Origin: Chloroflexota bacterium
GTDB taxonomy: Bacteria; Chloroflexota; Anaerolineae; CG2-30-64-16
Assembly (NCBI GenBank): GCA_029555885.1
Contig: JAKPQT010000031.1
Span: forward strand, 1 to 16,409
Reading direction: 5' to 3'
DNA: 16,409 bases
The position numbers and the translations under genes are program-made. The notes beneath the pieces were generated by a model. The model worked only from the letters and a program-made list of their open reading frames with translations, ran no database searches and was not told the origin of the DNA. How positions within the stretch are numbered: the stretch's first letter is position 1; each line of letters opens with the position of its first letter. Shown one piece after another: positions 1-7,990 of this stretch.

Positions 1-40
1 GCCCGCGCTGCGGTCGGCATTGCCTGAGGCATGAGGACGA

Positions 41-99
41 CCTCACCCCCGGCCTCCTCTCCTGAGCAACAGAAGTGTTGCTCAGGAGAGGAGGTGAGG
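41..99. repeat. Palindromic REP-like element
   Basis: A perfect 18-bp stem (53-70 with 77-94, loop AGAAGT) is flanked by an outer CCTCA/TGAGG pair (41-45 with 95-99). The words CCTCACCCCC and CTCTCCTGA recur in the palindrome at the lysX/lysY junction (9362-9425), so this is a dispersed family, not a one-off hairpin. It lies just upstream of the GH95-like gene and has no T-run, so it is a poor intrinsic terminator. Bases 1-40 show nothing I can assign. Confidence 0.8.
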
Positions 100-131
100 C
101 CCCCACGGTCCTCCACCGAAAGAAGAGCATC

Positions 132-2294
132 ATGCACACCATCGAATACACCAATCCTGCCCTGACCTGGGATGAGGCGCTGCCGCTGGGCAACGGCATC
201 CTGGGCGCGCTCGTGTGGGGCGACGGCACGCCGCTCAACATCTCGCTCGACCGGACAGACCTCTGGGACCTGCGCGTGCCGCCGGAATTCGAGGGCGCCA
301 ACTTCTCCTGCGCGCAGCTGAGGCGGTGGCGCAGCGAGGGCAATATGGGAGCCATCAGTCGCGTCTATGATGGCGCATACGCCCGGCCTTACCCGACCAA
401 GATCCCGGCCGGCCGCCTCGAGCTGACGGTCCGCGGCAGCCGCTTCGAGCAGGCCACGCTGCGCGTCGCGGATGCCGCGGCGACCGTCCATCTGGGCGAG
501 ACCACCGCCCAAGTGTTCGTGGACGCGGGCCGTCCGGTCGGCATGATCGCGCTCCACGGTGCGCCGCGCGTCGAGCTCAAGCTCATCGCGCCGGCATTCG
601 GCGGGGGCCAGGAGCAGGAGAACAACTCGCTCGAAGGCGGGCTGCTCTCGCAGCTCGGCTATCCCCCGCCTGAGGAGAGCGGGGGGGAGACTTGGCGTGC
701 GTTCGTGCAGCAGGGCAGCCAGGGGTTCCGCTTTGCCGTGTACGTGGCGTGGCGTGCTGCCAGCCACGGCGCAATGCTGCCGTGGCTGGCAGCCTGGACC
801 GTCGCGTCCTCCTACGAGGGCGAGGACGTGCTGGCCTTGGCGAAGGAGCGCGTCGACGCGGCGCTGGCAGCGGGCTGGGACGCGCTCTACGCGGAGCACG
901 CCGCCTGGTGGGATGCCTTCTGGGCGCAGTCGGGTGTGAAGCTGCCCAATGCCACGCTCGAACGGCAGTGGTACCTCGAACAATACAAGTTCGGCTCGGC
1001 CAGCCGCCGGGGTTCGCCGCCCATCACGCTGCAGGGGCCATGGACGGCCGATACGGGCCGCTTGCCGCCGTGGAAGGGCGACTACCACCATGATCTCAAC
1101 ACCCAGCTCTCTTACTGGTCTTGCTACAGCGGCAACCACCTGGAGGAAGGGCTGAGCTATCTCGACTGGCTGTGGGAGACGCGGCCCAACTGCCAGGCTT
1201 GGACGCGGCGCTGGTACGACCTGCCCGGCCTGAGCGTGCCCGGCGTGGCCGACCTGAACAACGCGCCGATGGGCGGATGGGTGCAGTATTCCTTCTCATC
1301 CACGACGGCCGCGTGGCTCGCGCACCACTTCTACCTCCACTGGCGGTACAGCGGGGACCGCGAATTCCTGCGTGAGCGCGCCTATCCGTATTTGAGGGAC
1401 GTCGCGACGTTCATCGAGGCCGTCTCTCAAGAGCGCGACCGCGGCGGCAAGCGCACGCTGCCCCTGTCCTCGACACCCGAGATCAACGACAACCGATTCG
1501 AGGCGTGGTTCAGCACGCTCACGAACTACGATCTGGCACTCATCCGCTGGCTGCTGGCCGCGAGCGCGGAGCTGGCCGATGAGCTGGCGCTGGACACAGA
1601 GGCCGCGGGCTGGCGTAGCGTGCTGGCTGAGTTCCCAGAGCTGGCAACCGGTGAAGACGGGCGCCTCCTCGTGGCTGCGGACTACCCGCTCCCCGAATCG
1701 CACCGCCACTTCTCGCACCTGATGGCGATTCACCCCCTCGGCCTGATAAAGTGGGAGGATGGCGAGGCTGCACAGCGCACGATTCGCGCGGCGCTGGCCG
1801 AGCTGGACCGCCTCGGCCCGGACCTATGGTGCGGGTACAGCTACGCCTGGCTGGGCAGCCTGGCCGCACGGGCACGCGAGGGTGAGCGCGCCGAACGCGC
1901 GCTGGAGATTTTCAGCACGGCCTTCTGCCTGCGCAACAGCTTCCACTGCAACGGCGACCAGACCGGCAAGGGCTACTCGAAGTTCACCTACCGGCCCTTC
2001 ACGCTCGAAGGCAACTTCGCGGCTGCGGCCGCCATCCAAGAGATGCTGCTGCAGAGCTACAGCGGCAGCCTGCACATTTTCCCGGCCGTCCCCGCTGCGT
2101 GGCAGGATGTCGCGTTCGACACCCTGCGGGCAGAGGGCGCGTTCCTGGTCTCGGCCCGCCGCGAGGGCGGCCGAACGACCTGGGTGCGCATCACGGCCGA
2201 GCGCGGCGGCACCTGCCGCCTCGTCTACCCCTTCGACGGCACGGAACGGGTGCTGGAGCTGGTCGCGGGCGAGACCGTCGAACTCACATCCTGA
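132..2294 (+). CDS. GH95-like glycoside hydrolase (alpha-L-fucosidase-type fold)
   Basis: 720 aa if started at ATG 132. The upstream in-frame GTG at 75 lies inside the palindromic repeat and would add a repeat-derived tail, so I prefer 132; the ribosome-binding site is weak. Family signs run in order: N-terminal ALPLGNGILGALVWGDG (Glyco_hyd_65N_2 type), DLNTQLSYW near residue 321, a (beta)/alpha6-barrel-like stretch with HWRYSGDREFL, STPEIND with E450, HRHFSHLMAIHP, and a C-terminal beta domain with FPAVPAAWQDV. GH95 enzymes hydrolyse alpha-L-fucosyl or alpha-L-galactosyl linkages by inversion, using a Glu acid plus an Asn/Asp-assisted base. Here the usual IDGNFG motif reads LEGNFA (E626), so substrate and even activity are uncertain. 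No signal peptide or membrane segment is visible, suggesting a cytoplasmic enzyme acting on imported oligosaccharides. The family is fairly sure; the specificity is not. Confidence 0.8.
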   Translation: MHTIEYTNPALTWDEALPLGNGILGALVWGDGTPLNISLDRTDLWDLRVPPEFEGANFSCAQLRRWRSEGNMGAISRVYDGAYARPYPTKIPAGRLELTVRGSRFEQATLRVADAAATVHLGETTAQVFVDAGRPVGMIALHGAPRVELKLIAPAFGGGQEQENNSLEGGLLSQLGYPPPEESGGETWRAFVQQGSQGFRFAVYVAWRAASHGAMLPWLAAWTVASSYEGEDVLALAKERVDAALAAGWDALYAEHAAWWDAFWAQSGVKLPNATLERQWYLEQYKFGSASRRGSPPITLQGPWTADTGRLPPWKGDYHHDLNTQLSYWSCYSGNHLEEGLSYLDWLWETRPNCQAWTRRWYDLPGLSVPGVADLNNAPMGGWVQYSFSSTTAAWLAHHFYLHWRYSGDREFLRERAYPYLRDVATFIEAVSQERDRGGKRTLPLSSTPEINDNRFEAWFSTLTNYDLALIRWLLAASAELADELALDTEAAGWRSVLAEFPELATGEDGRLLVAADYPLPESHRHFSHLMAIHPLGLIKWEDGEAAQRTIRAALAELDRLGPDLWCGYSYAWLGSLAARAREGERAERALEIFSTAFCLRNSFHCNGDQTGKGYSKFTYRPFTLEGNFAAAAAIQEMLLQSYSGSLHIFPAVPAAWQDVAFDTLRAEGAFLVSARREGGRTTWVRITAERGGTCRLVYPFDGTERVLELVAGETVELTS

Positions 2295-2305
2295 CAGCCC
2301 CACCC

Positions 2306-2337
2306 GAGGAGTTCACATCCTCATATGTGAACTCCTC
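2306..2337. repeat. 13-bp perfect hairpin downstream of the GH95-like gene
   Basis: GAGGAGTTCACAT (2306-2318) pairs with ATGTGAACTCCTC (2325-2337) over a 6-nt loop, beginning 11 bases after the stop codon. No T-run follows, so it is more likely a repeat element or 3'-end stabilising hairpin than a canonical intrinsic terminator. Confidence 0.7.
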
Positions 2338-2348
2338 ACCTCTTCTCC

Positions 2349-2380
2349 TGTTCATCTGTTCATCTGTTCACCTCTTCACC
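2349..2380. repeat. Four tandem 8-mers (TGTTCATC-type)
   Basis: TGTTCATC, TGTTCATC, TGTTCACC and TCTTCACC lie head to tail. This resembles one arm of the tandem-armed inverted repeats seen elsewhere in the window, but no matching second arm is present. The rest of the 208-nt gap before the next gene (2381-2502) holds only a weak inverted repeat, GCGACC/GGTCGC (2415-2420, 2438-2443), around a possible TATGAT -10 at 2425. I see no convincing promoter. Confidence 0.6.
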
Positions 2381-2502
2381 CTGTCATCGTATCCCCGCTC
2401 ACAGTCCCGCGCGTGCGACCGGCATATGATCATTTCTGGTCGCGATGGGTGGCCGCGCGGCGGCGCGCCCTTCCCGTTGCCTGACTGGAGATCGGAGTCC
2501 TT

Positions 2503-5500
2503 ATGCCGCGTCCCCTGCGTGATTCGCTCTACATCTACGGCTTTCATGACCCCGGCGGTGAGCAGCATATGCTCGATCTTGGTGTGCCGGGCTGGGTGCT
2601 GGTCACTGAAGCCATCGGGTTCAACCCGACCGACCAAAGCGGCGCCGACTATCGCCGCTTCTCCGACCGTGACCTCGGCGTGATCGTCAGGCTGAACGCG
2701 GGCTACAATCCGACAGGCACGCTGCCGCCCAGCCAGTTCTACGCCGACTTTGCCCGCCGCTGCGCCAACTTCGTCCGCGCATCGAGCGGCGCCCATATCT
2801 GGATCATCGGCAACGAGCCCAACCATCCCATCGAATGGCCCGGCTCGGACTGGAACTGGAACCTGCCCTGGCCGCAGCCCAAGAGTCCCGACCGCCGCGG
2901 GGAGGAGATCACCCCTGCGCGCTACGCCGATGCTTACCGGCGGGCACGGGCCGCGATCAAGGCCGTGCCTGGGCACGAGAACGACCAGGTGCTGGTGGCC
3001 GGCCCCGCGCCCTGGAACATCCTGCTCACCTACCCCGGCAACCCGAACGGCGACTGGGTGTTCTACCTGCGCGATACCCTTGCTGCCATCGGCGGCTCAG
3101 AGGGCGCCCGCAACCTCGACGGCATCAGCCTGCACGCCTACACCCACGGCAGCGCGGCCGACCTGATCCGGTCCGAAGAAAAGATGGGTGACGCGCGCTT
3201 CGCCAACCGCCGCTTCCACTTCCGCGTGTACCAGGACTTCATGGCGGTCATCCCGGAATCTATGCGCCACCTACCCATCTATATCACCGAGTCCAACCAG
3301 GGCGACCAGGCATGGGAGAACCGCAACACCGGCTGGGTCCGCGCGGCCTATGGCGAAATCGATGCCTGGAACCGAGCAAACAGGGAGAAGATTCGCGCGC
3401 TGCTGCTCTACCGCTGGCCCCAGGTGGCAGGCGACCGGTGGGGCATTGACGGCAAGGCAGCGGTCATCGAGGATTTCCGGCAAGCGCTCGCCGCGCGCTA
3501 CCAGTGGGCAGTCGAGGAGGACGCCAGCGCGATCCTGGAGCGCAAGGTCAGCGAACTGGAGCAGGTTGCGGCAGCCCTGCAGCCCGCTATCGCGGCGCTG
3601 GCAGCACCTGTGGCCGCGGCCGCCCGGCTCCGCCAGGAGGCGGCGACGCTTGCGACGGAGGCATCAGGATTGCAGCCCACCGCGCTCCGTGCGCAGTATG
3701 ACGCGTTGGCCGCCCAGGTCAAGCAGTTGGAGGACGCACTCGGCGGCCTGCCGGAGGAACCAGGCGGACGGGTTCCCGAACCAAACATGATCGACAAGGT
3801 CGGCCAGCTGCCCACCGGCACGGCACCGCCCTATGGTCAGCGCAGCCTCGGTGCGATCCGCCGCATTGTCGTCCACCACACGGCCACACGCGACGATATC
3901 ACACCGGAGCGGCTGGCCGAAGCGCAGGTGGGCCAGGGCCGGCCCGGCATCACCTACCACTATCTCATCACCGGCGACGGGGCCATCTACGCAACGCAGG
4001 CTCTGGATGTCGTCCCGGCGCAGACGGGCAAGACCGGCATCAACCAGGAGAGCATCGGCATCGCGCTAGCAGGAAACTTCACCACGGCAGCGCCGCAGGC
4101 AGCGCAGCTTGCTGCGGCCGCCAACCTCATCGCCTGGCTGCTCAGCCGGTTCAGCCTCACAACGACTGAGGTCGTGGGCCGTCGCGAGCTGGAAAATGTC
4201 GCTTCGCCGGGCGCGCAGTGGCAGCAGGGGGCGGCCTTCAAGACGACGCTGCTGGTTCAGGTGCAGGCCATTCTCGATGCGTACCGGGATCCTGACGTAG
4301 TCATCGCGCAATTGCAGGCGCGCGTGCGCGAGCTGGAGGCGCAGAACGCCGGTCTCGCCGCGCAGGTCGGGCAGATCCCCGGTCTGGAGGCGCGCATCCG
4401 CCATTTGGAGGCTGCGAACGCGGAGCAGGCGGCAGAGATCAAGCGGCTGCGCGACCAATTGGCTGCGGGAACGCCGGGCCGCGTGGCGAAACCGGCCATC
4501 GTGGACCTGGTGGACAAGCTGCCCAAACATCCGACATTGCCGCCCTACGAGCCTCGCAGCCGCCCGATCTCCATGATCGTCATCCACCACACCGACACAA
4601 CCAAGACGACGACGGTGCAGAGCATCGCGCAATATCACGTCTACGGTGAGCGCCGTGACGCCAACGGCAACCTCATCAAGGCGCAATGGCCGGGCGTCGG
4701 CTATCACTTCCTGGTTGGAGCGGACGGCGTCATCTACCAGGGGCAGCGCGAATCGACCCGCTCCTACCACGTCGGGGGCGACCCCAACGACTACAGCGTC
4801 GCCATCAGCCTCATCGGCCGGATGATGACGAAGGACTACGACGGAACCACCCGCGCGCCCGAGGACCAGGTCCCGACGCCTGCGCAGCTTCGCAGCGCGG
4901 CGCACCTCGCCGCGTGGCTGATGCAGGAGTACAAGGTTCCGCTGGAGCGTGTGATGGGGCACCGTGACGTCTGGCCCAAGTCCACCGTCTGCCCCGGCGA
5001 ACACTGGAAGACCGGACGGCAGTGGTACGCCGACCTTGTCGAGGAGATCCAGGCCGTCCAGCAGGGGCGACCGGCCGCGGGCAGCATGGAGCACTACCTC
5101 CTGTTCTGGGACCGTGGCGGCAGCAACTGGGCACAGGCCGACTGGCGGAACGCGCAGGCCTACCTGGAGCACTTCCGCACGACCGCCGGCTTCTCCGTGG
5201 ACGATGCGCTTCTCGCCCGCCACGTGACCATCGTCGGCGGCGACGCAGGCGTGACGGGCGAAGACGAGGCGCGGTTGGCCGCGGCGGGGGTGGATGTGCA
5301 CCGGCTGGCAGGCACGGACGAGGCGGACACGCGGCGCCTGCTCAACCAGCTCGTCGCGCAGAACACGCCCTGGCCGGGCGCGCCTGCGCAGCCGCGCAGC
5401 GCGGTGGCCGGGCTCAGTCCGCGCATGGCGGCCGTGCAGGTCTTCATGGACGAGTTCCCCTTCCCCGATGAATGGACCATGCCGGATGACTGGCAGCCCC

Positions 5501-5649
5501 CGGCGCATGTGCCGGAGCCGGATCATGCACCGGGTCCCGAAAAGGTGATCGTCCCGCTGCCCGCTGCGCAGCCACCCGCGTCAGCCGAAGAGAACACCCC
5601 GACGCCGGACGGAGCTTCTGGCGCCGATGAGGCCGGGAAGGAGGCATAG
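2503..5649 (+). CDS. Modular protein: GH-A-like barrel, coiled coils, two PGRP/amidase_2 domains, CWB2-like C-terminal segment
   Basis: 1048 aa; GGAG at 2494-2497 supports ATG 2503. Residues 1 to about 340 look like a clan GH-A (beta/alpha)8 barrel, with candidate acid/base E105 in IIGNEPN and nucleophile E263 in YITESNQG. About 345-415 is coiled coil. About 425-595 is a PGRP/amidase_2 domain (HH at 458-459, then YHYLITGDGAIY). About 600-655 is a second, heptad-rich coil. About 665-855 is a second PGRP domain. Residues 862 to about 955 include VTIVGGDAGVTG and VDVHRLAG, reminiscent of a single CWB2-type wall-binding repeat, followed by a Pro-rich tail. The second PGRP has the zinc set expected of N-acetylmuramoyl-L-alanine amidases (H695, H820, C830). 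The first has R560/R561 and S568 at the last two positions and may only bind. A peptidoglycan-directed role is inferred. No signal peptide is visible, so its location is unclear. The next gene begins 4 nt later. Confidence 0.75.
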   Translation: MPRPLRDSLYIYGFHDPGGEQHMLDLGVPGWVLVTEAIGFNPTDQSGADYRRFSDRDLGVIVRLNAGYNPTGTLPPSQFYADFARRCANFVRASSGAHIWIIGNEPNHPIEWPGSDWNWNLPWPQPKSPDRRGEEITPARYADAYRRARAAIKAVPGHENDQVLVAGPAPWNILLTYPGNPNGDWVFYLRDTLAAIGGSEGARNLDGISLHAYTHGSAADLIRSEEKMGDARFANRRFHFRVYQDFMAVIPESMRHLPIYITESNQGDQAWENRNTGWVRAAYGEIDAWNRANREKIRALLLYRWPQVAGDRWGIDGKAAVIEDFRQALAARYQWAVEEDASAILERKVSELEQVAAALQPAIAALAAPVAAAARLRQEAATLATEASGLQPTALRAQYDALAAQVKQLEDALGGLPEEPGGRVPEPNMIDKVGQLPTGTAPPYGQRSLGAIRRIVVHHTATRDDITPERLAEAQVGQGRPGITYHYLITGDGAIYATQALDVVPAQTGKTGINQESIGIALAGNFTTAAPQAAQLAAAANLIAWLLSRFSLTTTEVVGRRELENVASPGAQWQQGAAFKTTLLVQVQAILDAYRDPDVVIAQLQARVRELEAQNAGLAAQVGQIPGLEARIRHLEAANAEQAAEIKRLRDQLAAGTPGRVAKPAIVDLVDKLPKHPTLPPYEPRSRPISMIVIHHTDTTKTTTVQSIAQYHVYGERRDANGNLIKAQWPGVGYHFLVGADGVIYQGQRESTRSYHVGGDPNDYSVAISLIGRMMTKDYDGTTRAPEDQVPTPAQLRSAAHLAAWLMQEYKVPLERVMGHRDVWPKSTVCPGEHWKTGRQWYADLVEEIQAVQQGRPAAGSMEHYLLFWDRGGSNWAQADWRNAQAYLEHFRTTAGFSVDDALLARHVTIVGGDAGVTGEDEARLAAAGVDVHRLAGTDEADTRRLLNQLVAQNTPWPGAPAQPRSAVAGLSPRMAAVQVFMDEFPFPDEWTMPDDWQPPAHVPEPDHAPGPEKVIVPLPAAQPPASAEENTPTPDGASGADEAGKEA

Positions 5650-5653
5650 CCGC

Positions 5654-7639
5654 ATGAACAAGCTCGGTTTCTATGTCGAAAACACGACGGTCCCCTTCCT
5701 GCGCGACGCGCTGCGCCAGGTCAAGCCGCCGGTCATGCTCATCCATGCGGGCGACCGCACGCTGCTCCAGCAGATACGGTCGGAGCTGTCGCCCGACACC
5801 TTCGTGATCGGCCGACTCTTCGTCAGCCTGGCCGAGCAGACCGCCTGGCTGACCGGCAGTGATCCCGATGGCGCCGGTACAGCGTTCGCCGACCGCATCA
5901 TCAACTATGACTTCCAGCTTGCCCAGCAGCGAGGGAGCAACAACCGGCTGCTCATCGATGCCTGGATGAGCCTGAATGAGCCGGTGCGCGGGCCCGCCTC
6001 CTTCTTCGACCGGCAGCCCAATGCCGAGACGCAGGCCCGCTACGCGGCGCTAGACCGGTTCCAGGTGGCGTTTTTGAAGCGGATGCGGAATGCGGGACTG
6101 GAGGCGGTTGCGCTCAACTTTGCGGCAGGCAACTTCACTGCGCGCGAGGATATCGTCCGGTGGTTCCCGCGCACGCTGGAGGCCTACACATACCTGGCCC
6201 TGCACGAGTACGGCTGGCCGACGATGATGCCGCGGGCGGGCACCGAAACCGCCTGCCTCTACTACCGCCCAGTGATGGACGGCATACGTGCTCAGCACGG
6301 CGACCGGCACAAGCTCATCATCACCGAGGCCGGGCTGGCGCGTATGTACAAGCACGCGACCGACCCGGCCGGCGACGTCGGCTGGCTCTATCGCGGGGAA
6401 ACGATCTCCGAGCAGCAGTACTGGGAGTCGCTGCAGTGGTACAACGCGGAGATGGTGCGCGATGATTATGTCATGGGCTGCTGCCTGTACCAGGTGGGGC
6501 ACGCCGGCCTGTGGGAAACCTTCCGTCATCTCGGGGTGGACAACGAACAGCGACCCATCCTGCTTATGAATAAGATCGAGACCCTGCGCACCACGCCGGC
6601 GCCTACACCTACACCGACACCTACACCGACGCCAACCCCAACGCCGGATAAGCGCGCCGAGCTGGTGGCGCGCGTCGCCGCGGTCCGGCAGGCGATGGCC
6701 GCGGCCGCAGGCCAGGTGGATGCCTTTACCGTTGCGCTGGCCGAGGCACATGCCGCACTGGACGGTCTAGCGGGCGCGACATTCGCCGCGCCGGGAGAGC
6801 AGGAGGTCCAGTCCCTCCTGGCGCAGCTGCAGCAGGTCTCGGCCACGCTGGACCGGCTGCCGGGCGACACGCCGCTCGACGTGCCCGCACTGCGCACGCA
6901 GGTGACCGAGCTGCGCACCGCGACCGAGCAACTCCTGGGCAGGGTCAAGGCACTGAGCGCATTCGACGCCCGGCGGCAGGAAGCGAGCCGGCAGACCCTC
7001 GCGTTGGACGGACAGGCCGCTGGCATCCGCAACGTCGGCCAGCAGGCCGGCGCGCTGGCGGCCCAAGCCGCCGCGCTCGCAGCAGAGCTGGGGCCGCAGA
7101 CGCCGCCTATCACGCCCGCGGGCCAGCCGCCGCTGCGCGACGTACGCACGACGCTGCCGGTCGCGACGGGCAGCGTCGTGCCGCAGCGCACATTGTCGGC
7201 CATCCGCCGCATCATCGTGCACCACACAGTCACGAGCAACGACGTGACGCCTGAGCGCCTCGCGACCGCGCAGATCGCGCGGGGGCAAGCGGGCATCACC
7301 TACCACTTCCTCGTGACCGGCAACGGCACGATCTACTGGACCCAACCGCTGGAGGCGGCCATCGAGCAGACCCTCGTCAACCAGGTCAACGCGGACGGCA
7401 TCGGGATTGCGCTGGCGGGCAACTTCCAGACAGCCGCACCGACGGCGCAGCAGCTCGATGCGGCAGCCGCGCTAATCGCCTGGCTGCTAGGCTGGCTGGG
7501 GTTGCCGGTCAACGCCATCTTCGGCCGCAACGAAGTGGACGCGCGGGTCGCTTCGCCCGGTGCGCAGTGGTCGCAGGGCGTCCGCTACCGCGACACGCTC
7601 ATCGCGGCCGTGTCCGCGTTCATGGCAGGCGCACAGTAA
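5654..7639 (+). CDS. Modular protein: GH-A-like barrel, Thr-Pro linker, coiled coil, degenerate PGRP domain
   Basis: 661 aa from ATG 5654, preceded by AAGGAGG (5638-5644). It is a shorter paralogue of the upstream gene and almost certainly co-transcribed with it (4-nt gap). Residues 1 to about 312 resemble a GH-A-type barrel with E109 in SLNEP and E225 in IITEAG. Residues 315-331 are an alternating Thr-Pro linker typical of extracellular modular enzymes. About 333-475 is Ala/Gln-rich coiled coil. About 485-661 is a PGRP/amidase_2 domain with HH at 523-524, YHFLVTGNGTIYW and GIGIALAGNF. The motif where a second His and a Cys ligand are expected reads GRNEVDARVASPGAQW (R625, N626, S634), matching the degenerate first PGRP of the upstream protein rather than its intact second one. 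Peptidoglycan or muropeptide binding is more likely than amidase activity. No signal peptide is seen, which sits oddly with the linker type. Confidence 0.72.
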   Translation: MNKLGFYVENTTVPFLRDALRQVKPPVMLIHAGDRTLLQQIRSELSPDTFVIGRLFVSLAEQTAWLTGSDPDGAGTAFADRIINYDFQLAQQRGSNNRLLIDAWMSLNEPVRGPASFFDRQPNAETQARYAALDRFQVAFLKRMRNAGLEAVALNFAAGNFTAREDIVRWFPRTLEAYTYLALHEYGWPTMMPRAGTETACLYYRPVMDGIRAQHGDRHKLIITEAGLARMYKHATDPAGDVGWLYRGETISEQQYWESLQWYNAEMVRDDYVMGCCLYQVGHAGLWETFRHLGVDNEQRPILLMNKIETLRTTPAPTPTPTPTPTPTPTPDKRAELVARVAAVRQAMAAAAGQVDAFTVALAEAHAALDGLAGATFAAPGEQEVQSLLAQLQQVSATLDRLPGDTPLDVPALRTQVTELRTATEQLLGRVKALSAFDARRQEASRQTLALDGQAAGIRNVGQQAGALAAQAAALAAELGPQTPPITPAGQPPLRDVRTTLPVATGSVVPQRTLSAIRRIIVHHTVTSNDVTPERLATAQIARGQAGITYHFLVTGNGTIYWTQPLEAAIEQTLVNQVNADGIGIALAGNFQTAAPTAQQLDAAAALIAWLLGWLGLPVNAIFGRNEVDARVASPGAQWSQGVRYRDTLIAAVSAFMAGAQ

Positions 7640-7654
7640 GGGCAGGAGAAATGG

Positions 7655-7776
7655 AACGCTGATAAACGCTGATCAAACTGATTTTTATGATTTTTCTTAT
7701 CATGTTCGATCAGTTCAATCAGGGCCAACCTTGTGTCAACCTCCGGTTGACACAAGGTTGGCCCATCATCAGCGTT
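7655..7776. repeat. Compound inverted repeat between amidase gene and lys promoter
   Basis: AACGCTGAT occurs twice (7655-7663, 7665-7673) and faces ATCAGCGTT at 7768-7776. Nested inside are AACTGAT/ATCAGTT arms around an AT-rich stretch (about 7676-7714) and the perfect hairpin at 7722-7764. Arms made of short tandem words are the pattern of the other intergenic repeats in this window. No gene is apparent between 7640 and 7868. Confidence 0.7.
7722..7764. repeat. Perfect 19-bp hairpin
   Basis: GGGCCAACCTTGTGTCAAC (7722-7740) is exactly complementary to 7746-7764 over the 5-nt loop CTCCG. No T-run follows on either strand, so it does not fit the intrinsic terminator model. It may still act as a transcription or mRNA-end boundary between the amidase genes and the lysine operon. 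Confidence 0.8.
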
Positions 7777-7810
7777 CTATTCCACCGTGTCCTTTCCCGA
7801 TTCCTGCGAT

Positions 7811-7838
7811 TTGACACATCGTCGCAACCGTGTATAAT
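7811..7838 (+). promoter_or_regulatory. Consensus sigma70-type promoter of the lysine operon
   Basis: Both hexamers are perfect, TTGACA (7811-7816) and TATAAT (7833-7838), with a 16-bp spacer. Transcription should start near 7845, giving a leader of about 397 nt before lysW. A strong constitutive-type promoter fits a design in which control is exerted later, by attenuation. Confidence 0.85.
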
Positions 7839-7868
7839 GCCGCCAACGTAACGGAGAGTACACGAAAT

Positions 7869-7952
7869 ATGCATCACCAAATGCTGTCCAAGTGCACCAA
7901 GTCCAAGAAGCCTTCCCTGGCCTGCAGGGACGGCCGCTTGTGCATGCGCTAG
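7869..7952 (+). CDS. Lysine leader peptide 1
   Basis: 27 aa from ATG 7869 to TAG 7950-7952. GGAGAG (7853-7858) lies 10 nt upstream of the ATG. Four Lys residues (8, 11, 13, 14; all AAG) fall in the seven-residue stretch KCTKSKK, ending in a Lys-Lys pair at 7905-7910. A 6-bp hairpin starts 4 nt after that pair, and a segment of the ORF (7919-7929) is complementary to the terminator downstream. This is the organisation of amino-acid leader peptides such as trpL or hisL, and the adjacent operon makes lysine. The inferred role is cis sensing of Lys-tRNA charging by ribosome stalling, with no function of the peptide itself. The reading frame, ribosome-binding site and pairings are directly visible; the mechanism is inferred. 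Confidence 0.85.
   Translation: MHHQMLSKCTKSKKPSLACRDGRLCMR
7893..7944 (+). promoter_or_regulatory. Attenuator 1: enclosing helix and protector hairpin
   Basis: TGCAC(C)AAG at 7893-7901, which includes a Lys codon, can pair with CTTGTGCA at 7937-7944 (8 bp, one bulged C). It encloses a local hairpin, TCCCTG (7914-7919) with CAGGGA (7925-7930). When no ribosome sits on the Lys codons these pairings occupy the antiterminator segment, so the terminator is free to form. A stalled ribosome would cover the 5' strands. Confidence 0.65.
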
Positions 7953-7990
7953 ACAGCTAACGCGAACCAGCACAGCAGCCCTGTCAGGCC
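7919..7990 (+). promoter_or_regulatory. Attenuator 1: antiterminator pairing
   Basis: GGCCTGCAGGG (7919-7929, inside leader ORF 1) pairs with CCCTGTCAGGCC (7979-7990): 11 base pairs with T7984 bulged. The downstream strand is essentially the whole 5' arm of terminator 1, so the two structures are mutually exclusive, as in classical attenuators. Confidence 0.78.

Noticed and set aside
75..131. Extended start (GTG 75) for the GH95-like gene
   Set aside because: Would translate half of the palindromic repeat. The family N-terminus fits ATG 132.
2415..2443. GCGACC/GGTCGC inverted repeat around TATGAT as a promoter-operator
   Set aside because: No matching -35 box and only 6-bp arms 17 nt apart in GC-rich DNA. 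This is not above chance.
4066..5526. 486-aa open frame on the minus strand opposite the large amidase gene
   Set aside because: Composition is Arg/Leu/Val-rich shadow coding typical of the reverse of GC-rich genes. The + strand frame has clear domains.
7688..7852. Open frame beginning at ATG 7688 running through the 19-bp hairpin and the promoter
   Set aside because: No ribosome-binding site, composed of repeat and promoter DNA, and no protein-like composition.
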